A stretch of 64,000 nucleotides of DNA from Enoplolaimus lenunculus (Eukaryota; Nematoda; Enoplea; Enoplida; Thoracostomopsidae): assembly GCA_030248215.1 (NCBI GenBank), contig JASANG010001958.1, positions 47,111 to 111,110 of the forward strand, given 5' to 3'. Below, in pieces: positions 56,641 through 64,000 of this stretch. A program made the translations under genes and the position numbers. The notes below the pieces were generated by a model. It was not told the origin of the DNA and made no database searches. It saw only the letters and a list, made by a program, of their open reading frames with translations. The number at the start of each line of letters is the position of its first letter. The stretch's first letter is position 1.

Positions 56641-56720
56641 AGTATATGCGAATGTATGAAGACAAAAAACCTTATGCTGACGGTGCACATCGGTAAAATG
56701 TCGATGTATAATGTAGTTCC

Positions 56721-57153
56721 CAATGGCGGATCCATGGCAGGCCCTACCCCGGCCGTGGCCCCCCAACAGCATCTCAACATAAATTATATAGAGTGTCAAT
56801 TGCTGTTCGACGCTGTTCCGAAAATAGCAGGCAGTTCTAACTCATTCAAAAACAGAAACAGATATTGCTGAAGCTGACTGGATTTTGCTTTTTCAAAACT
56901 AAATTGGCTTCCGAATCCGAGCCTTTAAAATTGTGGCTGTTTGAAACCAAATCTGAACTTATATGTTGCCACACTGTTGTTTAGATCTAAATTACGTTGA
57001 TGCGTTAGTTTTATTTGTGATTCGTCTCAATTGAACCAACGTAAAGAAGTCAATTTTATGGCAAACGTTCGTGGTTTGTGTGTCGGTCAAAAATAAGTTT
57101 ATTACCTGTGAAATTTTGCCCCCCTCCATTGTGAGATCCTGAATCCGCCACTG
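56721..57153. mobile_element. hAT-type MITE (CAGTGGCGGAT ends), long form
   Basis: The ends are CAATGGCGGATCCA and GAATCCGCCACTG. Perfect flanks GTAGTTCC lie at 56713-56720 and 57154-57161. Both termini match the 170-bp copy at 56067, but this one has some 260 bp more in the middle. Confidence 0.92.
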
Positions 57154-57283
57154 GTAGTTCCTTCATATGCAGCAGCATTGAAAACATGGAAGAACCAAAC
57201 TTTATGTTTTTATGTTGAGGTTCGAGGATCTTTAGTATATAAAAGACACCCAACAGAAAACCACAACAATTGATAGTAAGGCA

Positions 57284-57356
57284 GTGTGGCTCAGTGGTAG
57301 AGCGCTTGACTGAAAATCTGTCGGCACTCGGTGACCGGATCGAAACATCGTAAGAA
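57284..57356 (+). other. tRNA-derived sequence (not a functional tRNA)
   Basis: GTGGCTCAGTGGTAGAGCGC is a good A-box/D-arm and GACCGGATCGAAAC is a weak B-box/T-arm. The acceptor and anticodon stems do not pair, so this is a tRNA relic or SINE head. Confidence 0.5.
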
Positions 57357-59941
57357 CAACTTTCATTTTCAGCTGCAAGCACTCAGAACTAAACACCGTT
57401 GTACGCTAGCTTAACCAACTTATGATAGTGACAGAGGACTTTGTTGCTTAAATAAATATCTATGGTGAAGTTTGAAGTTGGGTAAATATTGGGTGGCTGA
57501 TTTTTGCCGGGGCTTTATCACTAACTGACTTGAAAGGCATTAGGTGCTACACACATTTGAGAATACTGTCCTTGTTGAAAAACATTTCTTTGCAAATTCC
57601 TTGCTTTGCCGCTTGGGTAAAGCATCAAACCCATAGTCAGCTCAGCATGATAGTGGTGAGCTGGCTAAAAATATTCAACACGACCATTCTAAGTATTTCT
57701 AGTGGTCTTACCATCTGGGTTAAAATTGTTCCAGGGGTAACAGATTTATCGGGGAGTGCTGAGCCTTCCTGGGTTCCCTCTGGCTACGGACGGGCCAAGT
57801 TTGTACCTCGCTAGCTGTCGAGTGTTTCTTCGAATGATGTCCAAACAATCGTAGCTGGCACACAATGTTACGGTTGTCTTTAGGGTATCAATTAGTGAAA
57901 GCGACTAAAATCTTTTTAGAATACTCAAATGTTTTTCGGTAAAAAGGCATTGCTTATAACCGTCAAGTGAAAATTTATGGTTTTATGCTTCAGCAAAACT
58001 TTTCATCAAAACAAACATTTTGCGTTGTTTGCTAGCAGTTAATATAAAGTTTTAGTTTTAAGATTTCAAAACTGAGACGCTAACGTTCATATATGTCGCA
58101 GCCCATGTCGTAATTCCGCTCAAACATTTTGCGCTGTTTGCTAGCTGTGAATATTAAGTTTTGGTTTTAAGATTTTAAAACTGAGACGTATATCTCAGCC
58201 CAAGTCATGGTTCAGCCGAGTTTCGAATTGGGATAGTCCAAAGCGGAATTACGACTTGGTGAGTGTAGCCCAATGCGGAAATATGTCGGATAAAGCTGCG
58301 CGTTTTCTGATTGGTTACTTGATAGTCGTAATACAGCTTGATTCCACTTTTCTTAGCAAAATAAACTTGTTTTATAGCCAACAGGTAGCGATTACTTAGC
58401 TAATCAGAATAGAGTATTTGTATCAGCTATAAACTGTATTTGAGTATGACATTAGTAACCAATCACAAGGTGTGCACTTGCAGCAGAGAAAGAAATATGC
58501 CATGGGTTCACGCAAGTCGTTATTCCGCCCAGGACTAGCCCAATTCAAAAATGAACTGAATCACGGCTTTAGTATGCAACTGGGTATATTCTGTGTAGAA
58601 AAAATGTACCCTGAACGCGTTGCGTTTTTGGCGTACCTCCCTCTATTTAGAGGGGCGGTACAACCTATGTGAACCATGCCACTTTATCTATCCGGCAACA
58701 AATTGCTCCGTACATAATTTAATTTAGGGTTATTGCATGTGACAGCGACCCCACTACTCTAAACAAGGAGGGCCGGCCAAAAACGCACCACCCGGTGGTA
58801 CATTTTGTACCATGCGGAACCACAAAAGTTGCACACTGTTGTATCATGCACTCTTGGTTCAACCAATTATATCAAACCTAAAAACACAAGTTTCGTTTAA
58901 AAACAATAATTATTTTCTAACCTGAAGCAGCTACATTCGTGGGTCGTGAAGCAGTGGCGGATCGAAAAATTTCTGATGGGGAAATGCACAAGTGAAAACT
59001 AGTCATATCACATAGAAAATTAGTTGTGTTGAGTTAGTTTCGGGGCGAAGCCCCTAAACAACTATGAAATTTTGAGGTACCGGAACAAAAATTTGCATTG
59101 TAAGTTTGAAAAAAATTACACGCGGCAGCTGGTGGGGTATGCATACCCCCATCATCCCCTCCGGGATCCACCCTTGCCGTTAAGGTCAGCAATTGTCAAC
59201 TTCTAAAAAATAATAATTTAACAAAAAGCTAAAACTTGGACAAATTTAAAAATGAAGGCTTCGGTATAAAAAGAGATAAGTTTCGCTTATACACAACGAT
59301 TAATTTTGAGTTCAACACAATTATTAATAGTGAAAAATTTAGAGTGGTACAGATTTAAACTGGAATCAGCGTCTAAAACGCATATTTAAGCAATGAAACT
59401 AAAAATTATTTGACATTACACTCAATCCTAATTGGGAAACTCGACACTCGTTATTTTCAATCCATAGTTGAATGAAAGAAATGTTGTGGCATTAATAAAC
59501 TCACTGCCTTCGTTTTAAGTTAAAATCAACTCAGACAATAATAATATGCTATACCTTCGTTAATATTTGCTTTTATTTGAAATTAAATTTCAAGCTGGAC
59601 CCGGGTCCGTAGCCAGTGGGGGCCAAGGAGGGCCGCAGCCCCCCGGGAAATATTTTGGCCGCACCCTGCAAAATTTTCAACTTTGCTTGGAAGTCATTAA
59701 ATACCCTTGAATAGCCCTCCTGAAAAATTTTAGCCCGCCCCCCTAACAAGGTTGAGCTGGTTACGGGCCTATCAGGGCCGTGCGGTTTTCCATTAGTACA
59801 TCTCACGCATCACCGCTGTGTTATAAAAAGGTTTGGTTAAACTGAAAAAGTGGAATAATTGAAAACATATATTAGTACTTCAAGAAATTTAAGGCGTTTA
59901 TGGGTGCTAATTTTGGTTGCCAAAATGATACTAAAAGAATC
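57357..59941. other. gene-free repeat stretch
   Basis: A right-end scrap of the CTCAAATGTGTATAGC family (57535-57572), an AAAACGCAACG-family element (about 58565-58870), a hAT-type start (CAGTGGCGGATCGAAAAATT, 58953) and a CAGGCCCGTAGCC-family copy (about 59600-59770). No gene seen. Confidence 0.5.
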
Positions 59942-60114
59942 AGGCTAATGTTACTTTAAGGAGCGTAACTGCAGATTAAGCGTATTCCTAAGCCTATGCC
60001 TAAACCTAAGTGTTGCAAAAATGAATTCCTATTCCTAAGCCTAAGCCTAAGCAAAAAATGTAATCTAGAATCTAAACCTACTCTTATAGACCCACCAGAA
60101 ACCTGGACGCCCCT
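59942..60114 (+). mobile_element. GGCC-MITE, AAGGGGCG end type
   Basis: The left end is GGCTAATGTTACTTTAAGGA and the right side is CCAGAAACCTGGACGCCCCT. The last dozen bases of the right end are lost. Confidence 0.78.
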
Positions 60115-60629
60115 TTATTGGTCGAGAATTACATGAGAATATTTTAATAAATATACGTCATTGTAAAATTCAATATGACGTCACTGGTGTGCGGTTGTTT
60201 CTAATTGAAATGTTCCGGTAAACAGAAGCAAACAACTTGACTCTGAAACCAAAGTCAACTCGTTTGCAGTCCCCCGAAAAAACGTTACGCGTGTAAATAT
60301 AACATAAGCCAAGTAAAAGCAATAAATGTTTTACAGAATTAATTAGGTTATGTTAAATTATGCCCCACTGGTACCCTATTATTGCAGTCCCGCAGAGAAA
60401 CGTTCCGCCCCTGATCATTTGCCTATGGATCGGTCAAAATAAGTTGAAAATGAAGTTAACTGAGCATAAATTCTAAGGAGTCGTTGACGCAAATTTCGCA
60501 TTTACAGACAACGTTTGACTTTGTGCAAGTGAGAAGAGACGTAAATCTAAAATTATTCAACTGGCAGAAAATAAGAGCTGTTGTGTTGAAAATAAAGTAT
60601 TTGAAAAAACTTCCTAAACTGTTAGAATT

Positions 60630-60879
60630 GGCCAATGTAAAGAACAGTGGTGGGACAGTATTATAAACATGTTTTTAAGCATAAGCCTAAGCGTAAAGCT
60701 TTAATCCTACGCGTAAGCATGAGCATATTCCTTAGCCTAAGCCTAAGCGTAAGCGCAAGAATTAGTTTATTCCTAAGCCTAAGCTTTGCCTAAACCAAGC
60801 GAAAAAATAGTCTAAAGCTTAAGATTACTGTATAGCAGTCCCGCAGAAAAACGTTCCGTCTCTAACCTTTACATGGACC
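60630..60879 (+). mobile_element. GGCC-MITE, CAGGGGCGG end type
   Basis: The ends are GGCCAATGTAAAGAACAGTG and TTCCGTCTCTAACCTTTACA then TGGACC, with a degenerate GCCTAA body. Confidence 0.82.
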
Positions 60880-63113
60880 GAAAAATTTTGAACTTTCTCA
60901 AATACCATCAACCCCTTGCAATTTAAATCTGAAAACTTTGTATTAATTACGCAAATCAATTGGAAATAATAACAATCTTTTTGAGGCTTATTATAAACAA
61001 ACCAATTGCACTCGTAGCCGCTAAAAACTAACAACCAATGAGAACACGGAACGTCCGATCGGTAACAATCATCTTTAATACGATTGGTCAAATTATTATA
61101 ACGCAAAACAATTTGTTTAACCACTTTTCAAGGGTGTCGGTCGACCATAGACGAGTTTAACTGTAAAGATTTATGATCATTCAAATTAAAATCCTGTACT
61201 TCGGCCGAGATCTGATTTAAATTATAATTGAATTTTTTACTCGAATTTTGGAAAACGTCGCTAACTAAGGTAATCAAATGGAGTTGGGCTTTAGTTTAGC
61301 GGTGCCAGACACAAGGAAACAAAAAAATTGCACAGATGTACACTCATATAACATATATTATAAGCAGTATATATCATTGTACATTTCACTGAGTTAATTT
61401 TAACTCAGAATGAATTGAATCAACCAGTCTGAGTTAGGACTATCAGAACTCAGAATTTTGAGCCTATTCAATTCATACTGAGTTAGTTAATCAACCCACC
61501 CAGAGTCAACTCAACTCAAAGTGAGAATGAACTCAACTCAGAATGAGTTAATGTTTACTGATATTAATTCAGAAATAACCAACTCACTAACTGAATTGAT
61601 TATTATTCAGTCATTGGAGTTTACACTTAGAGTCCATAAATGTCAATTAGTCCTTAATTTTAGCGCATAAATGACTCCAGGACCAAATAATTTGAGTTAG
61701 AAACTTTAAAGACATTCATAATTATTACCTTGTATTATCGCTCAAGCTATTAACTCAAGAGAAATGAAATGTTTAATTCAACGGATAATTGCAGTACCGG
61801 ATATGTATCAGTAACGAAGGGCGGTGGAGCGTGGTTTAACAATAAATAACAGTCCATAACCGAATAACAACGGGGGTACCCTCTGGAGAGGCCAAATAAA
61901 TATCAGTCCCCCCTTTTATTCGGGTCAATACAGTATATTTCGTTAGCAAATCATACACTCAGAATAATATTTCTGATATTTAAGAAAAAATTTCTTACAT
62001 TTGAGAAATATGATTAGCAAGGTGCACATGAAAAGTATTTCTGTTATAACAGAAATGTTTTCAAAAAACGTTTTGAAATAAAGTCTGAAAATAATGTTTT
62101 CCAGTTATTTTTAGAAAAATTGTCTTAAATATCAGCAAAACTTTTCAGATTTGCCACAGAAAACACTTTCCTGAATAATTTCAGAAATACTTTTTTGTGT
62201 GTAGCGGCGTGCGGCGGTGTCCGGCACAGTAAAATACAGCGGAACCCAAAAATTTCTAACTCTGCAAATTATAAAAATTACGAATTTCAAATTGGTGCAG
62301 AACTACGAAAACTCGTGAACGAGCAATGCGGTGAATTCAACGCATCGCTGTTCACTTGTTTAAAAGCTTCAAGACCTGTTTATCAAGTCGTGATAGGTGC
62401 TACACACATTTGAGAATACGAACCCTGAGGTCAATTACGATGGCGCATTCAAAAGTGAATACTTTACAGGAATTGTAAAATCCCAAAATTGTTGAAGGAA
62501 TCACAGCAAAATAGGCATTTTGTTGGTAAACAAATAAATAAGTGTACTGTTCAAAACATTAAAGCATACTTAAGTTTTGAAAGCACATTGCTAACCTTGT
62601 ATTTATCGCTCAAGCGTATGACACAAGACAAACGTTTAATTCAACGGATTGGAAAATCGGACATATTAGTAACGAAATGTGGTGGAGGGTGAGTTAAAAA
62701 TAAATAACAGTTCGTAACCAAATAAACAGGAGGGGTAGTTTCTGGAGAGGCCAAATAAATATGTCTCCCTCCTCATATTCGGGTCACTAAAGTATACATA
62801 TGCATGCGATGCTACAAAACTCCATGGGGGTCCTGAAGCAATTTTCATGTTGCTAAATATATTGCGTAAAATATTCGATATTCGCCACAGTGTCATTTTT
62901 TATTAAAAGCATTCTCCGCTGGATCCCAATTCCACAACAGTTTATATTATTCTGCCGGCGCCCATATTTAAGCTGACCACTCATTTGGAAGGTTTTAGGA
63001 ACTCACTTTACGGTCTGGGCATTTTGAAATAATGAATATCCTTCGATGATAATGTCTTTTTGTCTTACAAAATTATATTCCCATGTATTGAGCAAAGTTG
63101 TAACATTAGTAGC
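60880..63113. other. no gene recognised; CTGAGTT and Tc1-like MITEs
   Basis: A CTGAGTT-family copy (61385-61627), a Tc1-like copy lacking its left end (61625-61933), a fold-back element with CACACxxxAA...TTTCTGA ends (about 61955-62200) and another partial Tc1-like copy (about 62555-62791). A 72-codon frame at 62195-62413 runs into a MITE end and is not called. Confidence 0.55.
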
Positions 63114-63358
63114 GGCCAATGTAAAGAACTTGGCCGGGCACAGTAGTATAAGCATATTTCTAAGCCTAAGCCTAAGCCTAAGTGTAAGAATGAGCATATT
63201 CCTAAACCTAAGTCTAAGCCTAAGTCTAAGCGTAAGGATGAACCTAGTCGTAAGCCTAAACCTAAGCCTAAGCCAAGCAAAAAAATTAGTCAAAAGCTTA
63301 AGCTTACTCTATTACAGTCCCGCCAGAAAACGTTCCAGCCCTGTTCGATATATGGGCC
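63114..63358 (+). mobile_element. GGCC-MITE
   Basis: The ends are GGCCAATGTAAAGAACTTGG and TTCCAGCCCTGTTCGATATA then TGGGCC. Flanks TTAGTAGC and TTAGTAAC match 7 of 8. The right end resembles the GGGCCGG type and the left the CAGGGGCGG type, so it may be a mosaic. Confidence 0.88.
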
Positions 63359-63623
63359 TTAGTAACTGAAAGCATATTCCTGTGAGAAGTTCGTGATTTT
63401 GACTTAAGCCTGTACCCTGTATCGCCTGTTACGTTCTTTCCTCGATGTATGCTTATCGCTCTGATTTAGTAAACGCGGCCGGTAAATGTTTATTAGAAAT
63501 CCCAACCCAAAACCCGTAGGACACCAGATATTCAATATTTAATACCAGCCAATTACAGGTTATGCAATTTAACTGGCAACCCGAGCCGGAATCCTTAAAG
63601 CCGACGCCTGAATCTGGTTTAAT

Positions 63624-63917
63624 CCAGCCACTGGCTTTACCGTACCCAATACTTTTACCGTTTTCCAGAATCCGTGCAATTCTAACCCCGTTAGAATTAC
63701 ACTCCGTTAAACCGTGTACTCTAACCCCGTTAGAGTTACACCAAATTTCCGACCAATCTAACCCCGTTAGATTTGGCCCAGCCGTTGTAGAATAATAAAT
63801 CTAACCCCGTTAGATTTATTAGACTACTTTTCCCAGGTTCTCCGGTAATACCCCAAGTTTCCCGTTTAACACAAAACACCAGTATCCAATACTGGGTAAT
63901 TTCCTGCGCCCTGCGCA
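63624..63917. repeat. cluster of hairpins with CCN loops
   Basis: Perfect stems with a three-base loop lie at 63624-63634 (4 bp, loop CCA), 63678-63698 (9 bp, CCC), 63718-63736 (8 bp, CCC), 63755-63773 (8 bp, CCC), 63793-63821 (13 bp, CCC), 63879-63895 (7 bp, CCA) and 63905-63917 (5 bp, CCT). The four CCC hairpins share CTAAC/GTTAG next to the loop, but their outer stem bases differ in matched pairs. Confidence 0.85.
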
Positions 63918-64000
63918 ATACACCTGTAACCGTACGCCTGATTTCCTTCACATATTAAGCCTCCGTGACTATTCCTATACCTAATATACTTCAAGCCTTA

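Noticed and set aside
57284-57356. Functional tRNA gene with a GAA anticodon
   Set aside because: The D-arm is good but the acceptor and anticodon stems do not pair.
62195-62413. 72-codon ORF with an acceptor-like start
   Set aside because: Two frames look equally protein-like, the 3' part is a MITE end, and there is no partner exon.

Overview
The window looks like a gene-poor, AT-rich stretch of an invertebrate nuclear genome, most probably a nematode. Three observations point that way. There is an intact innexin (an invertebrate gap-junction family). There is a ten-cysteine Ly6-type surface protein whose cysteine pattern resembles the nematode ODR-2/HOT group. The hexamer TTAGGC, the canonical nematode telomere unit, recurs throughout. 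The third is weak evidence because here the hexamer travels inside transposons. No prokaryotic gene structure, CRISPR array, rRNA or intact autonomous transposon ORF was found.

Three multi-exon host genes can be assembled from splice sites and frame continuity. (1) Innexin, plus strand, 19973-27155, seven exons, 492 codons before the stop. (2) A Ly6/three-finger-type secreted or membrane-tethered protein, plus strand, 43181-46977, three exons, 341 codons. (3) A class A peptide-type GPCR, minus strand, 52193 to 49446, two exons, 582 codons. In each case the exon lengths sum to a multiple of three and every junction is GT-AG. Nothing shows that the three genes act together beyond a loose theme of cell-surface and neuronal signalling.

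Most of the rest is short non-autonomous DNA transposons (MITEs) and the minisatellites they carry. The dominant group has ends reading GGCC[A/C]ATGT..., makes 8-bp target duplications (hAT-like), and carries a body of TTAGGC/GCCTAA-like hexamers. Three end types are visible, ending in AAAGA[A/T]CAGGGGCGG, TACTTTAAGGGGCG or ATAGAACAGGGCCGG. Other families are a TTAA-flanked piggyBac-like MITE with a tRNA-like body, a TA-flanked Tc1/mariner-like MITE, hAT MITEs with CAGTGGCGGAT ends, and several fold-back families.

Layout: 1-19.9 kb is repeats only, with weak ORFs. 20-27.2 kb is the innexin, with introns swollen by MITEs and a splice-donor minisatellite. 27.3-43.1 kb is dense MITEs, a few unidentified coding-like patches and two possible exons. 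43.2-47 kb is the Ly6-like gene. 47-49.4 kb is MITEs. 49.4-52.2 kb is the GPCR. 52.3-64 kb is MITEs, ending in a cluster of CCN-loop hairpins at 63.6-63.9 kb.
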